Positions 8,197 through 14,525 are shown, counted from the first letter of the stretch. The stretch: 14,837 nucleotides of DNA from Cetobacterium sp. UBA6069 (GCA_002428805.1 DIXX01000042.1:25676-40512), one strand, 5' to 3'. The notes: generated by a model from the sequence alone, not told the origin. Program-made: numbers and translations.

Positions 8197-9186
8197 CTAT
8201 TTTCTAGGTATCTTTTCTAGTGAAATTTCACAAGTTTTTCTATAGGCAACTACCTCTGTATCCTTTAGCTCTCTCGATTCTATTGGAGAAGTTGTAACTA
8301 TTTTTTCTTTAATATTAAAGTCATTACCTTTAATAATGTGAATTCTTTCTATCGATATCTTATCTCCTTCGATAAACTGAACTTTATCTAAGTCACATCT
8401 GAAGTTTATCCAGCTTTGTAGTACTGGTGTTTTATCTATTGTATTTAGAAGTGCTAAAGAATATAATGAGTTCTCCTCTTGAAGTAATCTCTCTTTTTTA
8501 GCCCCTTCTAATTCTAAAACCTCTTTCTCTAATAGATCTAATTTCATAATTTCGATTCTATTTTCAAAAGATACTTTTCCTGTTAGCAACTCGCCTTTTA
8601 ATTCAATCAAGTGTCCAACAAAAACAGTTTTTAAAAGTTTTATATTGAATAGGAATCTTTTTATATTGTTGCTCTTAAATATTTTATAGTAATAGTTATT
8701 TATAACTGTATTAAAAGAACCATCTTCTTTTAAGTCTATCTCTAAACCTAATTTAAACTCTCTATTTTTTAGTTCTAAATATTTCTTACTGTTTATTTCG
8801 ACGATTCTACTGTTACACTCTTTTAAATGTAATTCGTCAATTTTTAAATCGGTAACTCCAAAAGTTTTTATTAGATTTTGATTTTTCATATCCTTTACAG
8901 TAGAAAATTCAATTGGTAACTTATCCAATTTTAAAGAGCTATACCTTATCTCTAAAGCACTCTCTATTAATTTAAAATCTTCATTTTTAACCTCTAATAC
9001 CTCTGGCTCTCTTTTTATAACATCTGATACTGACACTATAGGCAACTCTTCTACTTCTGGAGTTTCTTCTAAAACTTCCTCTATAGTTTCTAAAGTAGCT
9101 TCTGAAATCTCTTCTTCTGCTATTTCTACCTCTACTGTCTCATCACATGTTTCTGCTTCAGAGTCTTCTGAAATTACCGAAAGAGC
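8197..9186 (-). CDS. Unrecognised domain with acidic linker, in the -1 frame of the SIR2-like gene; predicted frameshift extension
   Basis: I do not recognise this domain. The frame is open from 9213 to the stop at 8197, but it has no ATG, GTG or TTG before a TTG at 9045, and that TTG lacks a Shine-Dalgarno site. From 9186 it encodes 329 residues. The first 47 hold 18 Glu, 2 Asp and no Lys or Arg, as in a flexible acidic linker. The remaining 282 alternate hydrophobic and charged residues in beta-like patterns, with a more helical stretch around LLEKEVLELEGAKKERLL. It has no signal peptide or membrane segment. Because it is exactly in the -1 frame at the A AAA AAG heptamer of the upstream gene, I predict it is made as the C-terminal part of a 601-residue SIR2-like fusion. 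Alternatives are an independent start at ATT 9174 or TTG 9045, or an assembly or natural single-base error in the A6 run. Nine untranslated bases separate its stop from the next gene's GTG-overlapping ribosome binding site region. Confidence 0.75.
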   Translation of the reverse strand, partial: ALSVISEDSEAETCDETVEVEIAEEEISEATLETIEEVLEETPEVEELPIVSVSDVIKREPEVLEVKNEDFKLIESALEIRYSSLKLDKLPIEFSTVKDMKNQNLIKTFGVTDLKIDELHLKECNSRIVEINSKKYLELKNREFKLGLEIDLKEDGSFNTVINNYYYKIFKSNNIKRFLFNIKLLKTVFVGHLIELKGELLTGKVSFENRIEIMKLDLLEKEVLELEGAKKERLLQEENSLYSLALLNTIDKTPVLQSWINFRCDLDKVQFIEGDKISIERIHIIKGNDFNIKEKIVTTSPIESRELKDTEVVAYRKTCEISLEKIPRK

Positions 9187-10001
9187 TTTTTTCCAACATA
9201 TGCCTCTTGTAATTCAGATTCTTCTAATTGCTTTGAGCAAAGATAACTCTTTAACTCTTTGAAGAATTCCTCTTCAGTATGTGGTAACAATTTAATTCCT
9301 AATTCATTTAGTTTTTCAATTGTCTTTGTTTTTAACACATTTGAGTTACTTACAGCAAATATAACATCTCTTTTTTCTACACCTGATAATATTGAATCTA
9401 ACATATCAATTAAATCAGAGTTATTTAAGTCTAATCCTAAAATTAGCGTCGGATAATTTTTTATATCCTCTCTCATGTTTTTAAAGAAATTTTTATAGAA
9501 ATCTAAAACATTTAACTTTCTAAAATCTTGAATAGAAAGCAATATTTTTTCATACCTATTTACATCACCTAAAACTTTGTAATGCTTAATCTCTCCATTT
9601 GACGTTGCACATATATTTTCATCTGTCGGTAAAATCTTTACTAACTTATTTGAATTTATGTCATCTAAAACTATATCGTAATCTGTTGAAAAAACAGCAT
9701 TTATTTTATCACTTTCAGAAAAAATGTTTAATAATTCTGAAGTTTCTCTGTTTGTTTCGTACAAATTTTTGATTTTTCTCAATAATGAACTTCTACTACT
9801 AACAACTCCATCTAAGTAAACTTGACTTACTTGGAATAGAGAGTTTTCATCTCTAATGTAACCTTTTATATTTTCTTTCATATCCTTCATTAACAGTCTT
9901 GCTAACTCTCTTCTTGTTGGATATCCAGCTTGTTTAACCAAGAAATCTCCTAGAAAAAGGTTTATTTTATCCGTATCATTAAATTTATTGAAAAAACTCA
10001 T
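9174..10001 (-). CDS. Degenerate SIR2-like protein; zero-frame product of a predicted frameshift gene
   Basis: A 275-residue protein whose pattern resembles the SIR2-like NAD-binding fold of bacterial SIR2 family proteins. NLFLGDFLVKQAGYPTRREL (14-33) sits where GAG-S..sGyP is expected. STDYD (105-109) replaces TTNYD. YKVLGDVNRYEKILLSIQDF (141-160) matches the region usually written y-KlHG-....ivlt..dy, and TLILGLDLNNSDL (185-197) matches llfiGys..D. The usual catalytic Asn and His are therefore Asp and Leu, which suggests lost or changed NADase activity. I start at the ATG at 10001, five bases from GAGGTG; the upstream ATG at 10043 has no support and lies at the predicted transcription start. 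Codons 271-272 (AAA AAG) form the slippery site; without slippage, translation stops three codons later. First gene of its unit, behind a good promoter. The SIR2 call rests on motif pattern only. Confidence 0.72.
   Translation of the reverse strand: MSFFNKFNDTDKINLFLGDFLVKQAGYPTRRELARLLMKDMKENIKGYIRDENSLFQVSQVYLDGVVSSRSSLLRKIKNLYETNRETSELLNIFSESDKINAVFSTDYDIVLDDINSNKLVKILPTDENICATSNGEIKHYKVLGDVNRYEKILLSIQDFRKLNVLDFYKNFFKNMREDIKNYPTLILGLDLNNSDLIDMLDSILSGVEKRDVIFAVSNSNVLKTKTIEKLNELGIKLLPHTEEEFFKELKSYLCSKQLEESELQEAYVGKKLFR
9186..9192 (-). other. Predicted -1 programmed ribosomal frameshift site (A AAA AAG)
   Basis: The heptamer is phased in the SIR2-like frame as ..A AAA AAG, the same sequence and phasing as the E. 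coli dnaX site. Zero frame gives CTC TTT CGG TAA after it. The -1 frame gives GCT CTT TCG GTA ATT and continues to 8197. AAGAGG lies 10 bases upstream, and a weak hairpin with stem TTCAG/CTGAA lies about 13 bases downstream. Confidence 0.68.
9203..9208 (-). promoter_or_regulatory. Internal Shine-Dalgarno-like element, possible frameshift stimulator
   Basis: AAGAGG inside the SIR2-like coding sequence ends 10 bases before the slippery heptamer. In E. coli dnaX the stimulatory AGGGAG sits at the same distance. No start codon in the -1 frame follows it at initiation distance (an out-of-phase ATG follows at about 3 bases), so a role in frameshifting fits better than initiation. Confidence 0.5.
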
Positions 10002-10006
10002 AGTAA

Positions 10007-10012
10007 CACCTC
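10007..10012 (-). promoter_or_regulatory. Ribosome binding site that sets the SIR2-like start
   Basis: GAGGTG, within AGAGAGGTG, lies five bases before the ATG at 10001. The longer in-frame start at 10043 lies upstream of this site and at the predicted transcription start, so it is not used here. Confidence 0.7.
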
Positions 10013-10047
10013 TCTTTCTTAAAAAAAATAAACACTTTGGCAATATA

Positions 10048-10076
10048 AGTATATCTTAATTTTGGCTATTTAACAA
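10048..10076 (-). promoter_or_regulatory. Sigma-70-type promoter for the SIR2-like/alarmone synthetase unit
   Basis: On the minus strand TTGTTA (-35, at 10076-10071) and TATACT (-10, at 10053-10048) are separated by 17 bases. The expected start near 10041 leaves a leader of about 40 bases before the ATG at 10001. It stands between the mnmA terminator and the SIR2-like gene, so the unit is transcribed separately. Confidence 0.72.
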
Positions 10077-10095
10077 GCATATTCTTTCAAAAAAT

Positions 10096-10138
10096 ATAAA
10101 AAAAACCTGTAAAAAGACTAAATCTATTTTACAGGTTT
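10096..10138 (-). terminator. Intrinsic terminator after mnmA
   Basis: A 12-base-pair stem (AAACCTGTAAAA against TTTTACAGGTTT) with a loop of about 12 bases lies 18 bases after the mnmA stop. On the minus strand it is followed by a run of T. There is no T run on the other side, so it acts on the minus strand. Confidence 0.93.
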
Positions 10139-10155
10139 GAAATTTATTCCATATT

Positions 10156-11211
10156 TTATTTAATTATGAAAGAACTTGCTATAACTTTTCCATCCTCAGT
10201 ATATAAAACTGCTCCTTGTCCTGGAGTTACTGCTCTGATATTATCTTCAGTAAATATAACTTCAATAGTATCATTGTCTATTACTCTAACTTTACAAGGA
10301 TGAAGTCTATCTCTTGAACGAGCTTTTATGAAACAATTCATTCCATCTAATTCTTTAACTTCATTTACTAAGAATAGATTTAAGCTATTCGCTATAAGAC
10401 TATCTCTCATTAAATCATCATTATCTCCAACTATTACAGTGTTGTTCTTTTTATCTAAAGCTACTACATAAAGTGGGTTTGCTGATGCTATTCCTAATCC
10501 TTTTCTTTGTCCGATTGTGTAGAAAGCTAAACCATTATGTTTTCCTAAAGTTTTTCCATTTAAGTCTACAATTTTACCAGGTCTTCCTATTTTTCCATCT
10601 GTTTTATCCATTAAGAACTCTTTTAATTTTCCATCCTCTACGAAACAGATCTCTTGAGAATCTCTCTTAGCATAAACTCTTACACCAAGGTCTTTTGCTA
10701 ACTCCCTAACTGCTGGTTTTTCCATCTTTCCAATTGGGAAGATTATGTACTCTAAGTTCTCTTTTTTAATTTGAGAAAGGAAATAAACCTGATCTTTATT
10801 CATATCGTCACCGATTGCTAAAGTTCCATCAATTATGTTTGCGTAGTGACCAGTTGCTAAAGCCTCTGCTCCCTTTTCTTTTGCAAACTCTATCAGTTTT
10901 CCAAACTTAATCTTTCTGTTACAAACCATACAAGGGTTAGGTGTTCTTCCAGAGCTATACTCATCTACGAAGTAATCGATAACCTCTTTTCCAAACTCTT
11001 TTGTTACATCTAAAAGGTAATGCTCGATTCCTAAATCATCACATATTCTCTTAGCATCTTTATCCTCTTCACCACAAGTTTTCATTGTTACACCAAAAAT
11101 TGTGTACCCTTGCTTTTTTAGAAGATAAGCAACTGTTGACGAATCAACACCACCACTCATAGCTACCGCTATAACTTTTTTTTCATTCTCTTTTTTAAAC
11201 TCTAAATTCAT
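10156..11211 (-). CDS. mnmA: tRNA-specific 2-thiouridylase MnmA
   Basis: Adenylates and thiolates U34 in the wobble position of tRNAs for Lys, Glu and Gln. Length of 351 residues is typical. The N-terminal PP-loop ATP-binding motif SGGVDSS is at 19-25. The two catalytic cysteines are present: Cys94 in NPCMVCNRKIKFG and Cys189 in SQEICFVEDG. Also visible are ATGHYA at 119-124, the central GKHNGLAFYTIGQRKGLG segment, and a C-terminal PGQGAVLYTEDG region typical of the beta-barrel domain. The ATG has AAGGA upstream. It follows the LysE-like gene by 34 bases without a terminator, so the two are probably cotranscribed, and it ends at a strong terminator. Confidence 0.97.
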   Translation of the reverse strand: MNLEFKKENEKKVIAVAMSGGVDSSTVAYLLKKQGYTIFGVTMKTCGEEDKDAKRICDDLGIEHYLLDVTKEFGKEVIDYFVDEYSSGRTPNPCMVCNRKIKFGKLIEFAKEKGAEALATGHYANIIDGTLAIGDDMNKDQVYFLSQIKKENLEYIIFPIGKMEKPAVRELAKDLGVRVYAKRDSQEICFVEDGKLKEFLMDKTDGKIGRPGKIVDLNGKTLGKHNGLAFYTIGQRKGLGIASANPLYVVALDKKNNTVIVGDNDDLMRDSLIANSLNLFLVNEVKELDGMNCFIKARSRDRLHPCKVRVIDNDTIEVIFTEDNIRAVTPGQGAVLYTEDGKVIASSFIIK

Positions 11212-11245
11212 AAATTACCATCCTTAAGAAATATTATTTCTATTA

Positions 11246-11857
11246 TTATTTGTAGAAGGCAAATATAATAGTTGCTATACCAAATATTAGAATTATAAGC
11301 CCTGAAACTTTACTGATTTTAATTAGAATATCACGTGTAACTCTCTTTTTAAAATGGTATATTAAAAACATAGTTACAAACCACATCGATGCTCCACCAA
11401 TTCCAATTCCAGATCCTAACTCCAATACTGTCATCTCTTTTATATCGCAGTCAATTACACCTAATAAAGTATATATTCCTGCAATAACCAATAGAGATGA
11501 TATATTAAATATCGAAAGTAAAAACATCTCAAAATAATCTTGCACTAAAGTGTAATCATCATCTTCAGATTCTTTTATCTCAGGCTGAGTAAAAAGTTTT
11601 TTACTTCCAACAAATATCAAAAACACACTTATCAGCACCTTTAAAGGAGTTTGAAATTTTATAATATAATCATCTACTCTACTTATAAAAAGAAATGATA
11701 TTATTCCATAGATAATATCTACAGAGACCATTCCTAGTGCTGATACATATCCTTTTTTCTCTCCCTCAGTCATACCTTTTTCCATACAATAGATTCCAAC
11801 TGGACCAAATGGAAGAGATAATATTATACCTGTTATTATACCTTTAAAAAAAATCAT
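11246..11857 (-). CDS. LysE/RhtB-family transporter-like membrane protein
   Basis: A 203-residue integral membrane protein of about six helices that resembles LysE-type amino-acid exporters. The first helix carries the family-like SLPFGPVGIYCMEKGM segment, and DIIYGIISFLF, VLISVFLIFVGSKKLF, LLVIAGIYTLLGVI and a final LIILIFGIATIIFAFY form later helices. A charged loop with ESEDDDYT lies between helices 3 and 4. I start at the ATG at 11857 because GAGGAG lies seven bases upstream; a longer frame from 11932 would add 25 polar, basic residues, has no ribosome binding site and overlaps the predicted promoter. Substrate cannot be told. It is probably cotranscribed with mnmA. Confidence 0.82.
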   Translation of the reverse strand: MIFFKGIITGIILSLPFGPVGIYCMEKGMTEGEKKGYVSALGMVSVDIIYGIISFLFISRVDDYIIKFQTPLKVLISVFLIFVGSKKLFTQPEIKESEDDDYTLVQDYFEMFLLSIFNISSLLVIAGIYTLLGVIDCDIKEMTVLELGSGIGIGGASMWFVTMFLIYHFKKRVTRDILIKISKVSGLIILIFGIATIIFAFYK

Positions 11858-11864
11858 ATTCAAT

Positions 11865-11870
11865 CTCCTC
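11865..11870 (-). promoter_or_regulatory. Ribosome binding site that sets the LysE-like start
   Basis: GAGGAG lies seven bases upstream of the ATG at 11857 and has no counterpart near the longer in-frame start at 11932. Confidence 0.7.
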
Positions 11871-11904
11871 AAAAGTGTATTTCCATAAATGTTTTGTCTT
11901 TTAA

Positions 11905-11932
11905 ATTTTAGCATAAAAATACTAAAAAACAA
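11905..11932 (-). promoter_or_regulatory. Promoter for the LysE-like gene and mnmA
   Basis: On the minus strand TTGTTT and TAAAAT are separated by 16 bases, and the -10 is preceded by TGC, giving an extended -10 (TGCTAAAAT). It lies directly after the deoxynucleoside kinase gene and its weak terminator. Confidence 0.6.
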
Positions 11933-11960
11933 AGTAAATTCCTTATTTAAGAGAGTTTAC
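11924..11960 (-). terminator. Possible weak terminator after the deoxynucleoside kinase gene
   Basis: GTAAA and TTTAC form a five-base-pair outer stem. An interrupted inner stem follows, and then TTTGTTTTTT on the minus strand. The hairpin contains the kinase stop codon, and its T run overlaps the -35 of the next promoter. The stem has a C-A mismatch, so efficiency is doubtful. Confidence 0.4.
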
Positions 11961-12574
11961 AGGCTTAGCTCCCTCAATTTAGTCTTAACCATATCAAAAA
12001 ACAGCTTTCTATCCTTTTCATTATCTCTTATATCCATATTATCTATATTTATTTTTAAAACAATAGAGTCGCTATAACTATCGAAGAAGTTAGAATACTC
12101 TTCGTTTAGAGAGTTCCAGTATTCTTTTTCAACACCCATCTCAAAATCTCTACCTCTCTCTTTTATCTTTTTTATAGCATTATCTACAGTTGTTTCTAAA
12201 TAAACTATCAATAACGGGTTCTCTCTTGCTGATATTAATTTTTTCCAAAAAGATTCATATAGATTAAATTCATCTTGGCTCATAAATCCATTTTTCAAAT
12301 GCATCTTGGCGAATAAGAAGTCACCATAGATACTTCTATCCATTATGCATCCGTTAAATTTAGAGGCTTCCTCTATTATATCTATTCTTTTATTTAAAAA
12401 GTACATTTGACTCAATAGTGAGTATCTCTCTTTATTATAATAAAATTTATCTAAAAAAGGGTTATTTATATACGGTTCTTGAAAAAACTCGATAGATAAC
12501 TCTTGCGCTAACAGTTCTCCTAAAGTTGTTTTTCCCGCTCCAACAACTCCCTCTATACAAATAACATTTTTCAT
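11957..12574 (-). CDS. Deoxynucleoside kinase family protein
   Basis: A 205-residue enzyme of the dNK/thymidine-kinase-2-like family, which phosphorylates deoxyribonucleosides for salvage. The P-loop GVVGAGKTT is at 9-17. The substrate-pocket motif EP is at 33-34, the catalytic DRS at 79-81 sits in DRSIYGDFLFAK, and a lid-like RGRDFE lies further on. These agree best with bacterial deoxyadenosine/deoxyguanosine kinases, but the exact base specificity cannot be read from the sequence. The gene begins four bases after the udk stop, so the two salvage kinases are translated from one message. A GGA-rich ribosome binding site lies inside the end of udk. Confidence 0.9.
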   Translation of the reverse strand: MKNVICIEGVVGAGKTTLGELLAQELSIEFFQEPYINNPFLDKFYYNKERYSLLSQMYFLNKRIDIIEEASKFNGCIMDRSIYGDFLFAKMHLKNGFMSQDEFNLYESFWKKLISARENPLLIVYLETTVDNAIKKIKERGRDFEMGVEKEYWNSLNEEYSNFFDSYSDSIVLKINIDNMDIRDNEKDRKLFFDMVKTKLRELSL

Positions 12575-12578
12575 AATT

Positions 12579-13211
12579 TTATCCTAACACTCCTTTTTGA
12601 AGGAATCTCTTTAAGTTGCTTGTTACCATTCCAATTGCAACTTTATTTTCTCCACCTCTTGGGATGATTACATCTGCGTATCTCTTACTTGGCTCACAGA
12701 ACTCTAAGTACATTGGTTTTACAGTTTTTAAGTATTGATTTTTTACAGATTCGAAACTTCTTCCTCTTTCTGTCATATCTCTTTCAATTCTTCTTAAAAT
12801 CATTTCATCTGCATCTGTATCTACGAATATCTTCACATCAAACATTTCTCTAATTTCTGGTACTGCAAATATAAGTATTCCTTCAACGATTATTATTTTA
12901 GAAGGCTCCAATCTTACACACCCCTCTTTTCTAGAATGAGTTGTGAAATCGTATATAGGTCTATCAATAGCCTCTCCGTTTACTAGCTTAGTAAGGTGTT
13001 CTCTTAAAAGATCAAACTCAATAGAATCTGGATGGTCAAAGTTTACTGCGGCTTTTTCCTCTAACGATAAGTTCGTTAGCTCTTTATAATAAGCATCTTG
13101 CTCAACTAGTACTGCGTCTTCTGATTTGAAAGCCTTTGCTAAATTATGTGCTATCGTTGTTTTTCCGCTTCCACTTCCTCCAGCTACTCCGATCAATATG
13201 CAATTTTTCAT
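12579..13211 (-). CDS. udk: Uridine kinase
   Basis: Phosphorylates uridine and cytidine to UMP and CMP in pyrimidine salvage. Length of 210 residues is standard. The P-loop GGSGSGKTT is at 11-19, followed by the family-specific EQDAYYK, FDHPDSIEFDLL and RPIYDFTTHSR segments, the Walker B-like IIIVEGILIF, and RRIERDMTERGRS, the lid region. The ATG is preceded by AAGGAGGA ten bases upstream. It is the first gene of a two-gene unit with the deoxynucleoside kinase and is divergent from a plus-strand unit, with a 162-base intergenic region between the two starts. Confidence 0.97.
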   Translation of the reverse strand: MKNCILIGVAGGSGSGKTTIAHNLAKAFKSEDAVLVEQDAYYKELTNLSLEEKAAVNFDHPDSIEFDLLREHLTKLVNGEAIDRPIYDFTTHSRKEGCVRLEPSKIIIVEGILIFAVPEIREMFDVKIFVDTDADEMILRRIERDMTERGRSFESVKNQYLKTVKPMYLEFCEPSKRYADVIIPRGGENKVAIGMVTSNLKRFLQKGVLG

Positions 13212-13264
13212 TTTTTGTTTTCCTCCTTAAGTGTTACTGCGTATATTTTTTTATAATCTTATAT

Positions 13265-13273
13265 ATTATAGCA
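13265..13273 (-). promoter_or_regulatory. Extended -10 promoter of udk
   Basis: On the minus strand TGCTATAAT is a perfect extended -10. The matching -35 region is A/T-rich and poor. The expected transcription start is about 45 bases upstream of the ATG at 13211. Confidence 0.6.
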
Positions 13274-13308
13274 TATTTTTCAAAAAAAAATAAAATATAA
13301 TATAAATA

Positions 13309-13337
13309 TAGACTATATATTTTTTTTGATGTATACT
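13309..13337 (+). promoter_or_regulatory. Candidate promoter for the plus-strand small-gene pair
   Basis: TAGACT and TATACT are separated by 17 bases and lie about 37 bases upstream of the ATG at 13374. The region is very A/T-rich, so chance matches are common. Confidence 0.42.
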
Positions 13338-13373
13338 TTACGATATAGTTGTTTTTAAAGGAGAAGATTTTTT

Positions 13374-13511
13374 ATGAGTATGACAGAAAAAGACATTGAC
13401 CTTCAGATGAGAAAGGCTTTGGAAAAGGTTCCCTTTGAAATAAAAAAAATTAAATTCTTACTATCTTTAGTAAAGATGGTAAAAAAAGTAAAAAAAATTT
13501 TTAAATTTTAG
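13374..13511 (+). CDS. Small basic protein, 45 residues, unrecognised
   Basis: Unrecognised. The reading frame gives 45 residues with 13 Lys/Arg against 5 Asp/Glu. All acidic residues lie in the first half; residues 23-45 are Lys and hydrophobic residues only (ends KKVKKIFKF), a possible amphipathic basic helix. AAAGGAG ten bases before the ATG supports translation. Its TAG stop overlaps the AGGAGG site of the next gene, which starts nine bases after the stop, so the pair looks coupled. There is no signal peptide. Being real is inferred from the ribosome binding site, the promoter-like sequence and the coupling; its function is unknown. Confidence 0.68.
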   Translation: MSMTEKDIDLQMRKALEKVPFEIKKIKFLLSLVKMVKKVKKIFKF

Positions 13512-13520
13512 GAGGAAGAT

Positions 13521-13802
13521 ATGACAGAAGAGTTAATGAAAAAAATAGATAGAGTAAACGAGGAGTTTGAGAAAAGAGATTTCTTTATTAAAGAGGATAT
13601 AATTGAGCTTTTCGAGCAAAGAGAGGATTTAGCTGAAAAGTTAGACTCTACAAAATTCAAAAAAATTGAGTTTTTCACTGTTGCTGATGAAAACTGTGTT
13701 GGTTTCACTTTAGAGGACGTTCAAGTGAACTTCTTTATTGAGTTTGGAGAGGATGAAGAGGGTGAGTGGTACGAAGCTACTGCTGAAATAATCTCTTTCT
13801 AA
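13521..13802 (+). CDS. Small acidic protein, 93 residues, unrecognised
   Basis: Unrecognised. It has 28 Asp/Glu against 11 Lys/Arg. The first half is a charged, probably helical region (heptad-like stretch around residues 1-45). The second half alternates beta-like hydrophobic stretches (IEFFTVA, VQVNFFIEF) and ends in WYEATAEIISF. A strong AGGAGG lies five bases before the ATG and overlaps the stop of the basic 45-residue gene. The gene ends 22 bases before a strong hairpin terminator. There is no membrane segment or signal. Codon use matches the neighbours, so it looks native. The charge contrast with its partner suggests they could bind each other, which is inference only. Confidence 0.85.
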   Translation: MTEELMKKIDRVNEEFEKRDFFIKEDIIELFEQREDLAEKLDSTKFKKIEFFTVADENCVGFTLEDVQVNFFIEFGEDEEGEWYEATAEIISF

Positions 13803-13824
13803 ATTTAAAGAAAGTAAAATAATA

Positions 13825-13854
13825 AAACCAAGGGTTATTAATCCTTGGTTTTTT
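13825..13854. terminator. Bidirectional terminator between the acidic-protein gene and rnmV
   Basis: AAACCAAGG and CCTTGGTTT form a nine-base-pair stem with a nine-base loop. TTTTTT follows on the plus strand, and TTTTATT follows on the minus strand. The last codons and the stop of rnmV are inside the hairpin, so the terminator doubles as coding sequence. Confidence 0.9.
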
Positions 13855-14398
13855 GTATTTCATTCATAGCGTTTAGGAATTGCTCCATAGTTATCCCGTA
13901 TCTATTTAATTTAGATAGCATCTGTTTTGCATTCGAATATCCTATTCTTAGCTCTGTTCCTAACTTTTCTCTTAAATCTTTTGATTCTGGTGCACCAGAA
14001 AGTTTATTATCAATTAAGTCATTCATAGTGAAAACTATCTCTGTGTTTTCAAGAGTTTCACATTTTGCATTTTCTAAAGCTTTTATAATAGCTTCTGGAG
14101 TTGCATTTTCAACACCTATATCTCCATCTTTAGATCCTTCTTTTCTACTTATATATGCTTGTTTTGCTGCTGGGAAAAACTTTAGAATATATTTTCTTAG
14201 TTCTTCTCCAACAAAATCAGGATCAGTTAAAACTATAATTCCTTTATTTTCATAAGCTACTCTTAGCTTTTCAATATTCCCTTTTTTTCTTATAGCAAAC
14301 CCATTCGTTTGTATAATTTCAGCGTCAACCGCCGCTTTTACTGCTGAGATATCGTCTCTACCTTCAACAACAATAACCTCTTTTATTTTTTTTTTCAT
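13838..14398 (-). CDS. rnmV: Ribonuclease M5
   Basis: Toprim-domain endonuclease that trims 5S rRNA precursor to its mature ends. Length is 186 residues, as usual. The toprim signature is intact: VVEGRDD with Glu12 near the N-terminus and TDPDFVGE with Asp59 and Asp61. These are followed by the RNase M5-specific GDIGVENATPEAI segment. The C-terminal half (NDLIDNKLSG and GIGYSNAKQML-like region ending in LNRYGITMEQF) also fits the family. The ATG is preceded by AAAGGA eleven bases upstream. No rRNA gene is in the window. The 3' end lies within a bidirectional terminator shared with the plus-strand unit. Confidence 0.95.
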   Translation of the reverse strand: MKKKIKEVIVVEGRDDISAVKAAVDAEIIQTNGFAIRKKGNIEKLRVAYENKGIIVLTDPDFVGEELRKYILKFFPAAKQAYISRKEGSKDGDIGVENATPEAIIKALENAKCETLENTEIVFTMNDLIDNKLSGAPESKDLREKLGTELRIGYSNAKQMLSKLNRYGITMEQFLNAMNEIQKTKD

Positions 14399-14430
14399 AA
14401 ATTTATATATCCTTTCAAAATATATTTAAC

Positions 14431-14460
14431 TTTATAATTGTAACATTTTTTTATAGTTAA
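14431..14460 (-). promoter_or_regulatory. Candidate rnmV promoter
   Basis: On the minus strand TTAACT and TATAAA are separated by 18 bases. A nearby TGTTACAAT is an alternative extended -10. The A/T-rich context makes either assignment tentative. Confidence 0.35.
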
Positions 14461-14525
14461 TACTATTTTTTATTTTTAAATGGTTATAGGACTAAAAGCT
14501 TGTGATTAAAATATTTAATTATAAG

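Noticed and set aside
9043..9045. Independent TTG start for the unrecognised domain
   Set aside because: No Shine-Dalgarno sequence precedes it, and the 47 in-frame codons upstream read as a coherent acidic protein stretch, so the coding region must begin earlier.
9172..9174. ATT codon overlapping the SIR2-like stop (TAATT) as a start
   Set aside because: It would mimic the TAATG overlap seen at addB-addA, but ATT starts are very rare and no ribosome binding site lies at a suitable distance. The slippery heptamer explains the frame better.
9186..9192. Transcriptional slippage at the A6 run instead of ribosomal frameshifting
   Set aside because: Efficient bacterial transcriptional slippage usually needs about nine or more A or T; six is short. 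It is not excluded.
10002..10043. Longer N-terminus of the SIR2-like protein from 10043
   Set aside because: The GAGGTG site and promoter position support the ATG at 10001; the extension would begin at the predicted transcription start.
11858..11932. Longer N-terminus of the LysE-like protein from 11932
   Set aside because: The extension is polar and basic, lacks a ribosome binding site and contains the predicted promoter.
13845..14255. 136-codon open frame on the plus strand opposite rnmV
   Set aside because: It is antisense to a clear RNase M5 gene, has no ribosome binding site, and its composition is that of a reverse-strand shadow.
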